Source of the DNA: Streptomyces sp. NBC_00554
GTDB lineage: Bacteria; Actinomycetota; Actinomycetes; Streptomycetales; Streptomycetaceae
Length of the DNA: 64,000 nucleotides
NCBI RefSeq assembly: GCF_041431135.1
Contig: NZ_CP107799.1
Span: 8,184,001-8,248,000, forward strand
Direction of reading: 5' to 3'
The notes beneath the pieces were generated by a model. The model was not told where the DNA came from. It ran no database searches and worked only from the letters and a program-made list of their open reading frames with translations. How positions within the stretch are numbered: the stretch's first letter is position 1; each line of letters opens with the position of its first letter. Positions 25,535 to 34,689 of the stretch are shown here, in pieces. The position numbers were made by a program, and so were the translations under genes.

Positions 25535-25560
25535 ATCGTCCCTCAAGGAGGTGCGCCCGG

Positions 25561-26262
25561 ATGACCAGTACGGTCCCCGCGCTCGGTACCCGTACGGCCG
25601 AAGGCTCTGCCCTGGAGGCCGTGCTCCTCGACATGGACGGCACTCTGGTGGACACCGAGGGCTTCTGGTGGGAGGTGGAGGCCGAGGTCTTCGCGTCCCT
25701 CGGCCATGTGCTCGACGAGTCCTGGCGCCATGTGGTGGTCGGCGGCCCGATGACCCGCAGCGCCGGCTTCCTGATTGAGGCCACCGGCGCCGACATCACC
25801 ATCGCCGAGCTGACGGTGCTGCTGAACGACGGGTTCGAGGCCCGCATCGGCCACTCGCTGCCGCTGATGCCGGGGGCGGCCAGACTGCTCGCCGAGCTGG
25901 CTGCGCACGAGATCCCCACCGCCCTGGTCTCCGCCTCGCACCGGCGCATCATCGACCGCATCCTGGCCTCGCTCGGCCCCCAGTACTTCGCGCTGACCGT
26001 GGCGGGCGACGAGGTGGAGCGGACCAAGCCGTTCCCCGACCCGTATCTGCTGGCGGCCGCGGGACTCGGCGCGGCACCGGCCCGGTGCGCTGTCATCGAG
26101 GACACCGCGACGGGTGTCGCGGCCGCCGAGGCCGCCGGCTGCCAGGTGGTCGCCGTGCCCTCGATCGCCCCCATCGCGCCCGCCGCGCGGCGCACGGTCG
26201 TGAACTCTCTGGAAGAGGTCGACCTGCCTTTTCTCCGCGGCTTGATGACGGAAATGCGCTAG
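25561..26262 (+). CDS. HAD-superfamily phosphatase, beta-phosphoglucomutase-like
   Basis: The 233-residue protein has HAD motif I LLDMDGTLVDTE (22-33), motif II LVSASHRRIIDR, a motif III Lys in ERTKPFPDPYL and motif IV VIEDTATGVAAAEAAG. The cap inserted after motif I is helical, as in subfamily IA enzymes that dephosphorylate sugar or glycerol phosphates. The start has a strong AGGAGGT site. It follows metH with one hairpin between, so it may be partly co-transcribed. The substrate cannot be told. Confidence 0.88.
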   Translation: MTSTVPALGTRTAEGSALEAVLLDMDGTLVDTEGFWWEVEAEVFASLGHVLDESWRHVVVGGPMTRSAGFLIEATGADITIAELTVLLNDGFEARIGHSLPLMPGAARLLAELAAHEIPTALVSASHRRIIDRILASLGPQYFALTVAGDEVERTKPFPDPYLLAAAGLGAAPARCAVIEDTATGVAAAEAAGCQVVAVPSIAPIAPAARRTVVNSLEEVDLPFLRGLMTEMR

Positions 26263-26716
26263 ACGTTCACCCAGCGTGCGGAACCGAATGCGCGAATAGG
26301 CCCGAGCGCCTCCCGAAGGGCGCCCGGTGGATCTGCGCCAGAACCCCCTGAGGGAATTCAATCCCGGCGGGATGGCTGAATTCCGGTGCTCCCCGGCTGA
26401 GTTGATGCTGTGAGGTTCGCCACTCGCCGGGGGGTCGACATCGGGTCTGGCATATGCCATCGACACCCTTTGGGGGGTGGGTGACGTGCCCTTGTGTCCC
26501 GATTGATGGAAGGCTGCACGAATCCTTCCACTGCCGCGTTATCGGTGTGTCCACGCCCGGTCTCGCAGCGTGATGGGAGCTCAACTCCAGTCACTGGGGG
26601 CCTCAGTGGCCCTGCGGACTAATGTCATCGCGAGAACATCGCCGTATCCCTGTGACCCCGCAACACCACCCCTGTATGCCGGGTCGCGGAATCTACAGCT
26701 CTGGAGAAACTCGAGC
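26263..26716. other. 454-bp intergenic region before tandem binding-protein genes
   Basis: No credible coding frame is seen on either strand. It holds a hairpin at 26353-26384 and a GGCATATGCC palindrome near 26450. It must also contain the promoter for the binding-protein gene at 26717. No promoter pair is convincing. Confidence 0.4.
26353..26384. terminator. Hairpin downstream of the HAD gene
   Basis: GGAATTCA / TGAATTCC (8 bp, perfect) enclose an inner ATCCC / GGGAT. It starts 90 bp after the HAD phosphatase stop. It may end that transcript, though it lacks a U tract. Confidence 0.4.
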
Positions 26717-28321
26717 ATGAACCGCAAGACTTTGGTGCTGCCGGCCGTGATCGGCCTGCTCACCCCGGTGCTCGCCGCATGTGGGGGGTCCGGCAGTGGG
26801 GGCGACAGCGGCGACCCGATCGTCGTCGGTACCACCGACCGGTTCATCGCCTCGAAGGATGCCCCGGCTCCCCTCGACCCGGCGTACGCCTACGACGTCG
26901 GCAGCTGGAACATCCTCCGCCAGACCGTGCAGACGCTGATGATCATCCCGCGCGGCGACGGAGAGCCCCAGCCCGAGGCCGCCGAGGAGTGCGGCTTCAC
27001 CGACACGGGCAACGAGCGCTACGCCTGCACCCTGCGCAAGGACCTGAAGTTCGCGAACGGCGACCCCGTCACCGCGAAGGACGTCAAGTACTCGATCGAC
27101 CGCGCCTTGTCGATCCAGGCCGACAGTGGTGTGTTCGCGCTGCTGTCCACCGTCGACACCGTCGAGACCCAGGGCGACCGCGAGGTGATCTTCCACCTCA
27201 AGACCGCGGACGCCACCTTCCCGTTCAAGCTGTCGACCCCGGTCGCCGGCATCGTCAACCCCGACGACTACGAGAAGGACAAGCTGCGCGACGGCTTCAG
27301 CATCGACGGCTCCGGCCCGTACACGTTCAAGGCCGACGTGAAGGACGACGAGCTCGTCAACGGCGTCTTCACCAAGAACCCCAACTACAAGGGTGTTCTG
27401 TCGGTCAAGAACAGCCAGGTCGAGATGCGCTCCTTCGCGGACGCCGACAGCATGGGTTCCGCGCTCAACAAGGGCGACATCGACCTGATGACCCGCTCGA
27501 TGACGCCGGAGCAGATCAAGAAGCTCGGCGCGGCCACGGACAGCGACATCGACCTGATCGAGATGCCCGGCCTCGAGATCCGCTACCTGGCCTTCAACAC
27601 CGACGACCCGGCGGTCAAGTCCACGGCCGTCCGCCAGGCCATGGCCCAGGTCATCAACCGCAGCGAGCTCGTCGCCAAGGTGTACGGCACGGGCGCCGAC
27701 CCGCTCTACTCGCTGGTCCCCGCCACCATCACCGGCCACTCCAACTCGTTCTTCAACAAGTACGGGGACCCGAGCGTCAGCAAGGCCAAGGCGATGCTGA
27801 CCGCGGCCGACATCACCACTCCGGTGAAGCTCACCCTGAACTACACGACCGACCACTACGGCTCGGTCACCGCGGACGAGTTCGAGCAGCTGAAGAAGCA
27901 GCTCAACGCCAGCGGCTTGTTCGACGTCGACATCAAGGGCACGCCCTGGGACACGTTCGTGCCGGCCGAGCGCAAGGGCGAGTACGAGGTCTACGGCATG
28001 GGCTGGTTCCCGGACTTCCCGGACGCCGACAACTACCTCGCGCCGTTCCTCGACAAGGACAACTTCCTCAAGTCGCCGTACTTGAACAGCGCGATCATCG
28101 ACAACCTGATCCCGGAGTCCCGGCGCGAGGCCGACCGCCTCACCGCCTCGAAGAGCATCACCGAGATCCAGGACATCGTGGCCGACGACGTACCGGTGCT
28201 GCCGCTGTGGCAGGGCAAGCAGTACATCGCCGCGCGGGACGACATCACCGGTGCCGAGTGGGCGCTCAACTCCTCCTCGACCCTCCAGCTGTGGGAGCTC
28301 GGCCGCGGAGTGAGCGGCTGA
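26717..28321 (+). CDS. Family-5 (peptide/nickel type) extracellular binding lipoprotein, copy A
   Basis: The 534-residue precursor has signal peptide MNRKTLVLPAVIGLLTPVLA with lipobox LAAC (Cys22). An SBP_bac_5 fold follows, with the characteristic N-terminal region PLDPAYAYDVGSWNILRQTV and the PEAAEEC...Y.CTLRKDLKFANGD segment. Proteins of this family catch oligopeptides, dipeptides or metal chelates for an ABC importer. No permease or ATPase gene is adjacent; instead a second member follows. The ATG at 26717 is chosen over longer frames because it starts the signal peptide. Confidence 0.9.
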   Translation: MNRKTLVLPAVIGLLTPVLAACGGSGSGGDSGDPIVVGTTDRFIASKDAPAPLDPAYAYDVGSWNILRQTVQTLMIIPRGDGEPQPEAAEECGFTDTGNERYACTLRKDLKFANGDPVTAKDVKYSIDRALSIQADSGVFALLSTVDTVETQGDREVIFHLKTADATFPFKLSTPVAGIVNPDDYEKDKLRDGFSIDGSGPYTFKADVKDDELVNGVFTKNPNYKGVLSVKNSQVEMRSFADADSMGSALNKGDIDLMTRSMTPEQIKKLGAATDSDIDLIEMPGLEIRYLAFNTDDPAVKSTAVRQAMAQVINRSELVAKVYGTGADPLYSLVPATITGHSNSFFNKYGDPSVSKAKAMLTAADITTPVKLTLNYTTDHYGSVTADEFEQLKKQLNASGLFDVDIKGTPWDTFVPAERKGEYEVYGMGWFPDFPDADNYLAPFLDKDNFLKSPYLNSAIIDNLIPESRREADRLTASKSITEIQDIVADDVPVLPLWQGKQYIAARDDITGAEWALNSSSTLQLWELGRGVSG

Positions 28322-28437
28322 CCCGGCTTGCCGTCGCCGGGCCTGCCAACAGGCCCGGCGCCCGCTTGATCCGGTGCTCCGGGACCCGGTGCCCCGAGAT
28401 CCGGCACTTCTGAGAATCAACGACAAGGCACACGCAA

Positions 28438-30021
28438 GTGAACATGCGCAACCAGTGGCCAGTCCTGTCCATAGCGACGGGGCTGGCTGTCGGCCTGCTC
28501 ACCGGCTGCGGCTCGCAGTCGGGCGGCTCCGGGAGCAGTGGCTCCTCCATCGTGATGGGGATGTCCGACGACGTCCTGGCCACCGACCCGGCGTCCGGCT
28601 ACGACCCGGGCTCCTGGCTGCTGTTCAACAACGTCTTCCAGTCGCTGCTGAGCTTCCCCAAGGGCGGTACGGAACCCGAGCCCGAGGCCGCCAAGGAGTG
28701 CTCGTTCACGGACACAGCCACGAAGGTTTACTCGTGTACGTTGCAGAGCGGGCTGAAGTTCAGCAACGGTGACGCGCTCACCTCGGAGGACGTCAAGTTC
28801 TCCTTCGACCGCATGCTGAAGATCAACGACGACGCCGGTCCCGCGATCATGTTCCCGATGCTCGACACGGTGGAGACACCGGACGCGAAGACCGTCGTCT
28901 TCAAGCTCAAGTACGCCGACGCCACCTTCCCGAGCAAGATCGCCTCCGGCGCCGGCTCGATCGTGGACCACAAGCAGTACGCCGACAACGGACTGCGCAC
29001 GGACAACGAGGCCGTCGGCTCGGGCCCGTACAAGCTGGAATCGTTCGGCGAGGACGAGGCCGTCTTCTCCGTCAACGAGAGCTACAAGGGCACCGCCAAG
29101 GTGAAGAACTCCGGCGTGACGCTGAAGTTCTTCCACGGCGACCAGGCCGCCCTGAAGACCGCGATCGAGAACAACGAGATCGACATCGCCTACCGAGGCC
29201 TCGCCGCCGACGACATCGCGGACATCGAGAACGACACCGCCACCGGCACCGGCGTCAACGTCGTCGAGGGCACCAGCGCCGAAGTACAGCACCTGGTCTT
29301 CAACATGGACGACCCGGTGGCGGGCCAGCTCTCGGTGCGCAAGGCCATCGCCTACCTCCTCGACCGCCAGGCCCTGGTCGACGAGGTCTACCAGGACACG
29401 GCGACGCCGCTCTACTCGATCATCCCGGCCGGCATCGCGGGCCACAACACGGCCTTCTTCGACACCTACGGCGCCAGCCCCTCCCGCTCCAAGGCCCAGG
29501 CCGCGCTGCGCGCCGACGGCATCACCGACAAGGTGAAGCTGACCCTCTGGTCGACGCCGTCACGCTACGGACCGTCCACCGACCAGGAGTTCAAGGCGAT
29601 CGCCAAGCAGCTCAACGCCAGCGGACTCTTCGAGGCGACCGTCAAGTCCGTCGCCTTCGACGAGTACGAGCAGGACATCGCCGACGGCAAGTACGGCGTG
29701 TACGTGAAGGGCTGGGTGCCCGACTACCCGGACCCGGACAACTTCACGGCGCCCTTCTTCGGCGAGGGCAACGTGCTGAGCAACAACTACACCAACAGCA
29801 CGATCACCGGCCGGCTCATCCCGGACACCGCCGCCGAGAGCAACCGCGCCTCGACCGAGGCCGACTACGGCAAGCTCCAGGACATCGTGGCCGACGAACT
29901 GCCGATCATCCCGCTCTGGCAGGCCAAGCAGTACGCCGTCGTCCGCGACAACGTCTACGGCCTGGAGTACTGCCTCGACGCCTCGACCGTCTTCCGCTTC
30001 TGGGAGATCAGCAAGGACTGA
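28438..30021 (+). CDS. Family-5 extracellular binding lipoprotein, copy B
   Basis: The 527-residue precursor has lipobox LLTGC and shares long similarity with copy A: PEAAKECSFTDT against PEAAEECGFTDT, QLNASGLF in both, and similar C-termini with PLWQ-KQY. The two genes are clearly tandem paralogues, separated by 116 bp. A GTG at 28438 or an ATG two codons later may start it. As with copy A, the partner permease must be encoded elsewhere. Confidence 0.9.
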   Translation: MNMRNQWPVLSIATGLAVGLLTGCGSQSGGSGSSGSSIVMGMSDDVLATDPASGYDPGSWLLFNNVFQSLLSFPKGGTEPEPEAAKECSFTDTATKVYSCTLQSGLKFSNGDALTSEDVKFSFDRMLKINDDAGPAIMFPMLDTVETPDAKTVVFKLKYADATFPSKIASGAGSIVDHKQYADNGLRTDNEAVGSGPYKLESFGEDEAVFSVNESYKGTAKVKNSGVTLKFFHGDQAALKTAIENNEIDIAYRGLAADDIADIENDTATGTGVNVVEGTSAEVQHLVFNMDDPVAGQLSVRKAIAYLLDRQALVDEVYQDTATPLYSIIPAGIAGHNTAFFDTYGASPSRSKAQAALRADGITDKVKLTLWSTPSRYGPSTDQEFKAIAKQLNASGLFEATVKSVAFDEYEQDIADGKYGVYVKGWVPDYPDPDNFTAPFFGEGNVLSNNYTNSTITGRLIPDTAAESNRASTEADYGKLQDIVADELPIIPLWQAKQYAVVRDNVYGLEYCLDASTVFRFWEISKD

Positions 30022-30036
30022 GCCCGGCTCCGCGTA

Positions 30037-30087
30037 CGCAGAGGGCGGCCCCTTCCTCCCTCCGGGAGGAAGGGGCCGCCCTCTGCG
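30037..30087. terminator. Perfect 24-bp bidirectional terminator
   Basis: The arms 30037-30060 and 30064-30087 are exactly complementary (start CGCAGAGGGCGG, end CCGCCCTCTGCG) around a 3-nt loop. It sits between the convergent binding-protein and response-regulator genes. Confidence 0.85.
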
Positions 30088-30118
30088 CTGTTGTACGGGT
30101 CTACTGGGTTGTGCGGGT

Positions 30119-30790
30119 CTACTGCGCGCCGGGGCGCACCAACCCGCTCTCGTACGCGTACACCGCCGCCTGCACCCGGTCGCGCAGCCCCAACTTGGTG
30201 AGGACGTGCCCGACATGCGTCTTGACGGTGGTCTCGCTGACGAACAGGTCGGCAGCGATCTCGGCATTGGACAGCCCACGCGCCACCAGCTTGAGCACCT
30301 CGACCTCGCGGTCGGTCAGCGTGTGCAGTGTGTCCGGCACCGGCTCGTCACCGGACGGCAGATGGCTCGCGTACTTGTCGAGCAGCCGGCGCGTGATGCT
30401 CGGCGCGAGCATCGCCTCGCCCGAGGCGACCACCCGGATCGCCTGCACCAGCTCATTGGCCGGTGCGTCCTTGAGCAGAAAGCCGCTGGCGCCCGCGCGC
30501 AGCGCCTCCACCACGTACTCGTCGAGGTCGAAGGTCGTCAGCACCAGCACCTTCGCCGGACCGTCCCGGCCCGGGCCGGTGATCTGCCGGGTCGCCTCGA
30601 CACCGTCCATCCGCGGCATGCGGATGTCCATCAGAACCACATCGGGCTGCAGGGCGCGGACTTGGTCGAGCGCCTGGAGACCGTCGCCGGCCTCGCCGAC
30701 GACCGCAAGGTCCTGCTCCGCTTCCAGGATCATCCGGAAGCCGGTGCGCAGCAGCGGCTGGTCATCGACCAGTAGGACGCGGATGGCCAC
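30119..30790 (-). CDS. NarL/LuxR-family response regulator (orphan)
   Basis: The 223-residue protein has a receiver domain with acidic pair Asp9-Asp10, phosphoacceptor Asp55 in VVLMDIRMPRMDG and Lys in FLLKDAP. The C-terminal LuxR helix-turn-helix reads LTDREVEVLKLVARGLSNAEI...SETTVKTHV. The start is the GTG at 30790 with GGAG upstream, giving MAIRVLLVDD. No sensor kinase gene is adjacent, so its partner is unknown. It lies 14 bp after the RecB-family nuclease gene in the same direction, so the two may be co-transcribed. Confidence 0.93.
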   Translation of the reverse strand: MAIRVLLVDDQPLLRTGFRMILEAEQDLAVVGEAGDGLQALDQVRALQPDVVLMDIRMPRMDGVEATRQITGPGRDGPAKVLVLTTFDLDEYVVEALRAGASGFLLKDAPANELVQAIRVVASGEAMLAPSITRRLLDKYASHLPSGDEPVPDTLHTLTDREVEVLKLVARGLSNAEIAADLFVSETTVKTHVGHVLTKLGLRDRVQAAVYAYESGLVRPGAQ

Positions 30791-30804
30791 GTAAGTCTCC
30801 TTCG

Positions 30805-31755
30805 CTAGTCCGGCCCCATTCTGCCCTGCGACGTACCACCGGACTCCGGCGCCCTGACCTGCAGGGGGTAGGGCGGGGGAGTACCGCCGAATTCCGGACA
30901 TACCGCTTGGTGATCGCACCAGCCGCAGAGTTTGGTGGGCCGGGGCCGCCAGTCGCCCGTCTCGGTGGCCTCCCGGATCGCGTCCCACAGCGCGTGCAGC
31001 TTGCGCTCGACGCGCTCCAGGTCCTCGATCACCGGGTCGTACGTCAGGACGTCGCCGCTGCCGAGATAGACGAGCTGGAGCCGGCGCGGGACCACCTGCT
31101 TCAGCCGCCACACCACCAGGGCGTAGAACTTCATCTGGAACAGGGCACCCTCGGCGTACTCGGGTCTGGGGGCCTTGCCCGTCTTGTAGTCGACGATCCG
31201 CACCTCGCCCGTCGGCGCCACGTCGACACGGTCGATGATGCCGCGCAGTTTGAGCCCGGAGTCGAGCCGCGCCTCGACGAACAGCTCCCGCTCGGCGGGT
31301 TCGAGCCGGGTCGGGTCCTCCAGCGTGAACCAGCGCTCCACCAGTTGCTCGGCCTCGCCGAGCCAGCGCGCAAGACGCTCGCCCTCGGGGTCGTCGGCGA
31401 ACAGCTCCACGACCTCGGGCCGGGTCTCGCGCAGCCGGTCCCACTGGCCGGGGATCAACGACTTGGCGCGCGGCGCCGTACGCTCCGTCGCAGGGGCGTC
31501 GAAGAGCCGCTCCAGCACCGCGTGCACCAGCGTGCCGCGGGTGGCCGCCTCGCTCGGCTTCTCGGGGAGCTTGTCGATCACCCGGAACCGGTAGAGCAGC
31601 GGGCACTGCATGAAGTCGCTCGCGCGCGAGGGCGAAAGGGACGCGGGTGCCACGGCCGCCCGGGCCGCCACGGGTTCGCCGGGCTCGGCGCCGGTACCGG
31701 TCCCGACCACGCCCTCGGCACTGGTCTCCACGACGCCCTCGGTGCTGGTTTCCAT
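30805..31755 (-). CDS. RecB-family PD-(D/E)XK nuclease with likely Fe-S cluster
   Basis: The 316-residue protein carries the nuclease core: Asp175 in RGIIDRVD and Asp189-x-Lys191 in VRIVDYKTGK. Cys51 in SDFMQCPLLYRF and the C-terminal CGWCDHQAVCPEFGG supply four Cys, as in AddB/Cas4-like nucleases holding a 4Fe-4S cluster. Conserved widely in actinobacteria as a stand-alone protein of uncertain role in DNA repair. The N-terminus has a short repeat (two units of ETS-EGVV) that looks dispensable; a later start is possible. It is not next to any CRISPR array. Confidence 0.88.
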   Translation of the reverse strand: METSTEGVVETSAEGVVGTGTGAEPGEPVAARAAVAPASLSPSRASDFMQCPLLYRFRVIDKLPEKPSEAATRGTLVHAVLERLFDAPATERTAPRAKSLIPGQWDRLRETRPEVVELFADDPEGERLARWLGEAEQLVERWFTLEDPTRLEPAERELFVEARLDSGLKLRGIIDRVDVAPTGEVRIVDYKTGKAPRPEYAEGALFQMKFYALVVWRLKQVVPRRLQLVYLGSGDVLTYDPVIEDLERVERKLHALWDAIREATETGDWRPRPTKLCGWCDHQAVCPEFGGTPPPYPLQVRAPESGGTSQGRMGPD

Positions 31756-31930
31756 GACGACAGACCTTACGGCTCACCACTGACAGTGACCCACCCGCGG
31801 CTCGTGCGACGGCGCGGAAAACAGAGGGGGTGCCGGGGCGGAACGCATCGCGACGGCCGCATACCATCGACCACAGACCCTCCTGCTCCGCATGATCGGG
31901 AGCGGGGGACGCTTCGAACGAGGGGACATC

Positions 31931-33535
31931 GTGGACGAGAGCGGCGGGAGCGGGCAGCCGCGGTCCGGTACCGACGAAGCGACCGAGCGCCACGAGGGGC
32001 CCCAGGCCTCCACGGGTCCGGCCGCGGACGCCCCGCGCCCCGGACCGGAGAGTCCGGAGGACCCCACCGGGCCCAAGCCCACGGAGCCGGGCGGCAGCAC
32101 CGAGACCCCGCAACCCGCGGAGGGGACCGAACCCGCCACCCACCACCCCTCGGATGAGTCCCCGGCCACCTCCCGTCCCTCGGACGAGTCCCCGGCCACC
32201 CCCCGTCCCTCCGACGAGCCCCCGGCCACCCCCCGTCCCTCCGACGAGCCCCCGGCCCACCCTGACCCCACGGACGACACCCCTTCGCACTTCGGTGCCC
32301 CGAGTGACCCCGAGACCACGGGATCCGCCCGGACCTTCGCCAAGTCCGGCTCCGGCAAGGGACGGCCACCGCGGCGCGAGAAGGGACCCGGCGGCGGGCT
32401 GCTCATGGGACGCCCCTTCGGCGTACCCGTGTACGTGGCGCCCAGCTGGTTCCTCGTCGCCGCCCTGATCACCTGGGTGTTCGGCGGCCAGCTCGACCGT
32501 GTGCTGCCCGAGCTCGGCGCCCTGCGCTACCTCGTCTCCCTCTTCTTCGCGGTCGCCTTCTACGCCTCCGTACTCGTCCACGAGCTCGCCCACACGGTCG
32601 CCGCCCTGCGCTTCGGGCTGCCGGTGCGCCGGATCCAGCTGCAGTTCTTCGGCGGGGTGTCCGAGATCGAGAAGGAGTCCGAGACCCCGGGCCGGGAGTT
32701 CGTGCTGGCCTTCGTCGGGCCGCTGCTCTCCCTCGTCCTCTCCGGTGTCTTCTACCTCGCCATGCAGACCGTCGAGCCGGGCACCGTGCCCGGTGTCCTG
32801 CTCGGCGGCCTGATGATCTCCAACCTGATCGTGGCCGTCTTCAACCTGCTGCCCGGGCTGCCCCTCGACGGCGGCCGCATGCTCCGCGCCGTCGTCTGGA
32901 AGATCACCGGCAAGCCGATGAGCGGCACGATCGCCGCCGCCTGGGTGGGCCGCGCCCTCGCCGTCTCGGTACTGATCGGGCTGCCCCTGCTCACCCAGTC
33001 CGGAGCACTCGGCGACGCCTCCGAGGACATCGGCGGCATGGACACCGTCATGGACGCGCTGCTCGCCGCGATCCTCGCCGCGATCATCTGGACCGGCGCC
33101 GGAAACAGCCTCCGGATGGCCCGCCTGCGCGAACACCTCCCGGAACTACGCGCCCGCGCGCTCACCCGGCGCGCGGTCCCGGTCGAGACCAGCACCCCGC
33201 TCTCGGAGGCGCTGCGCCGCGCCAACGACGCGGGCGCCCGCGCCCTGGTCGTGGTCGACGCCGACGGCCAGCCGCTGTCCCTCGTCCGCGAGGCCGCCAT
33301 CGTCGGCGTACCCGAGCACCGCCGCCCCTGGGTCGCGGTCAGCGGCCTCGCCCAGGACCTCACCGACGGCATGCGGGTCTCCGCCGAGCTCGCCGGCGAG
33401 GACCTCCTCGACGCCCTGCGCGCGAACCCCGCCACCGAGTACCTGGTGGTCGAGGAGTCCGGCGAGATCTACGGCGTCCTGTCCGCCGCCGACGTGGAAC
33501 GCGCCTTCGTGAAGGCCATGGCCCGCCCCTCCTAG
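31931..33535 (+). CDS. M50 site-2-type metalloprotease with CBS domains (Rip3-like)
   Basis: The predicted 534-residue membrane protein starts at GTG 31931 with GAGGGG upstream; 13 earlier in-frame codons are unlikely. A long Pro-rich, disordered N-terminus (about 1-135) holds a 10-residue repeat. Membrane helices follow, with the zinc motif VLVHELAHTV (HELAH at 217-221) and the partner motif NLLPGLPLDGGRML. Two CBS repeats form the C-terminus. Such proteases cut substrates inside the membrane, for example anti-sigma factors; the substrate here is unknown. It is divergent from the nuclease and 53 bp before trmI. Confidence 0.92.
   Translation: MDESGGSGQPRSGTDEATERHEGPQASTGPAADAPRPGPESPEDPTGPKPTEPGGSTETPQPAEGTEPATHHPSDESPATSRPSDESPATPRPSDEPPATPRPSDEPPAHPDPTDDTPSHFGAPSDPETTGSARTFAKSGSGKGRPPRREKGPGGGLLMGRPFGVPVYVAPSWFLVAALITWVFGGQLDRVLPELGALRYLVSLFFAVAFYASVLVHELAHTVAALRFGLPVRRIQLQFFGGVSEIEKESETPGREFVLAFVGPLLSLVLSGVFYLAMQTVEPGTVPGVLLGGLMISNLIVAVFNLLPGLPLDGGRMLRAVVWKITGKPMSGTIAAAWVGRALAVSVLIGLPLLTQSGALGDASEDIGGMDTVMDALLAAILAAIIWTGAGNSLRMARLREHLPELRARALTRRAVPVETSTPLSEALRRANDAGARALVVVDADGQPLSLVREAAIVGVPEHRRPWVAVSGLAQDLTDGMRVSAELAGEDLLDALRANPATEYLVVEESGEIYGVLSAADVERAFVKAMARPS
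32147..32266 (+). repeat. In-frame 30-bp tandem repeat in the protease N-terminus
   Basis: Four 30-bp units each encode P-S-D-E-(S/P)-P-A-(T/H)-(S/P)-(R/D). They lie in the Pro-rich cytoplasmic tail. Unit number is likely to vary between strains. Confidence 0.85.
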
Positions 33536-33588
33536 TGGTGGCCCGCGGAGTGGTCCACGGCCCCGTCCAGGACCGGTAGGCTGGTCAC

Positions 33589-34491
33589 ATGTCCGAACCG
33601 ACCGGTGCCGCCCGCAGGCGCGGGCCCTTCAAGGTCGGGGACCAGGTTCAGCTGACCGACCCCAAGGGCCGCCACTACACGTTCACGCTCGAAGCCGGAA
33701 AGAACTTTCACACCCACAAGGGTTCCTTCCCGCACGACGAGCTGATCGGTGCTCCCGAGGGCAGCGTTGTCCGCACCACGGGGAACGTCGCCTATCTCGC
33801 GTTGCGCCCCCTGCTCCCCGACTACGTCCTGTCCATGCCCCGCGGCGCCGCCGTGGTCTACCCCAAGGACGCGGGGCAGATCCTGGCCTTCGCCGACATC
33901 TTCCCCGGCGCCCGCGTCGTGGAGGCGGGCGTCGGCTCCGGCTCCCTCAGCGCCTTCCTGCTGCGCGCCATCGGCGACCAGGGAATGCTGCACTCCTACG
34001 AGCGCCGCGAGGACTTCGCCGAGATCGCCCAGCAGAACGTGGAGCGCTACTTCGGCGACAAGCACCCCGCCTGGCAGCTCACCGTGGGCGACCTCCAGGA
34101 CAACCTGTCGGACACCGACGTCGACCGCGTCATCCTCGACATGCTGGCCCCCTGGGAGTGCCTGGAGGCCGTCTCCAAGGCGCTCGTCCCGGGCGGCATC
34201 CTCTGCTGCTACGTCGCCACCACCACCCAGCTCGCGCGGACCGTCGAGTCCATCCGCGAGATCGGCTCCTTCAACGAGCCGACCGCCTGGGAGTCGATGG
34301 TCCGCAACTGGCACGTCGAGGGCCTGGCCGTCCGCCCGGACCACCGGATGATCGGCCACACCGGCTTCCTGCTCACCGCCCGCCGCCTCGCGGACGGAGT
34401 CGAGCCGCCCATGCGCCGCCGCCGCCCCTCCAAGGGCGCCTACGGCGACGACTACACCGGTCCGAACGCCGACGGCGGCATGGGCCGCTGA
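33589..34491 (+). CDS. trmI: tRNA (adenine-N1-58)-methyltransferase TrmI
   Basis: The 300-residue SAM-dependent enzyme methylates A58 in the T-loop of tRNAs. The N-terminal substrate domain is followed by a Rossmann fold with the SAM motif VVEAGVGSGSLSAFLLRA (about 104-121). DRVILDMLAPWECLEA holds the catalytic Asp. The C-terminal tail is basic (PPMRRRRPSKG). A -10-like TAGGCT sits 13 bp before the ATG. In actinobacteria this gene normally sits close to the proteasome locus, as here. Confidence 0.94.
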   Translation: MSEPTGAARRRGPFKVGDQVQLTDPKGRHYTFTLEAGKNFHTHKGSFPHDELIGAPEGSVVRTTGNVAYLALRPLLPDYVLSMPRGAAVVYPKDAGQILAFADIFPGARVVEAGVGSGSLSAFLLRAIGDQGMLHSYERREDFAEIAQQNVERYFGDKHPAWQLTVGDLQDNLSDTDVDRVILDMLAPWECLEAVSKALVPGGILCCYVATTTQLARTVESIREIGSFNEPTAWESMVRNWHVEGLAVRPDHRMIGHTGFLLTARRLADGVEPPMRRRRPSKGAYGDDYTGPNADGGMGR

Positions 34492-34509
34492 GGTAACCAA
34501 CGCACCACA

Positions 34510-34553
34510 ACTGTGGCCGAGTTCCCGGGACAGCCGGGGAACTCGGCCACAGT
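34510..34553 (+). terminator. trmI terminator
   Basis: 17-bp perfect arms (ACTGTGGCCGAGTTCCC and complement) flank a 10-nt loop, 18 bp after the trmI stop, followed by GCTTTCCTGTT. Confidence 0.85.
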
Positions 34554-34689
34554 GCTTTCCTGTTGACGCGCCGCCAGAACTCCGTCGGAAGTCCCTCAGA
34601 AGTCCTGACCCCGCCGTTCCACCGCACTGTGACGTGTGGCACCATGCGGGACACCCCCACCGGCACAGCCCTCACAGGAGACACTCCTA

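Noticed and set aside
21705..26195. Open frame of about 1500 codons on the minus strand opposite metH
   Set aside because: It is the complementary frame of a clear MetH. High GC removes stop codons, and the translation has no recognisable domain.
30805..31755. Cas4-like nuclease suggesting CRISPR
   Set aside because: No repeat-spacer array or other cas genes in the window. It is the stand-alone actinobacterial RecB-like protein.
30119..33136. Fusion-like frame joining the response regulator to upstream DNA
   Set aside because: The part beyond 30790 is out of frame with the nuclease and antisense to the protease. The GTG at 30790 has a ribosome site and gives a complete receiver domain.
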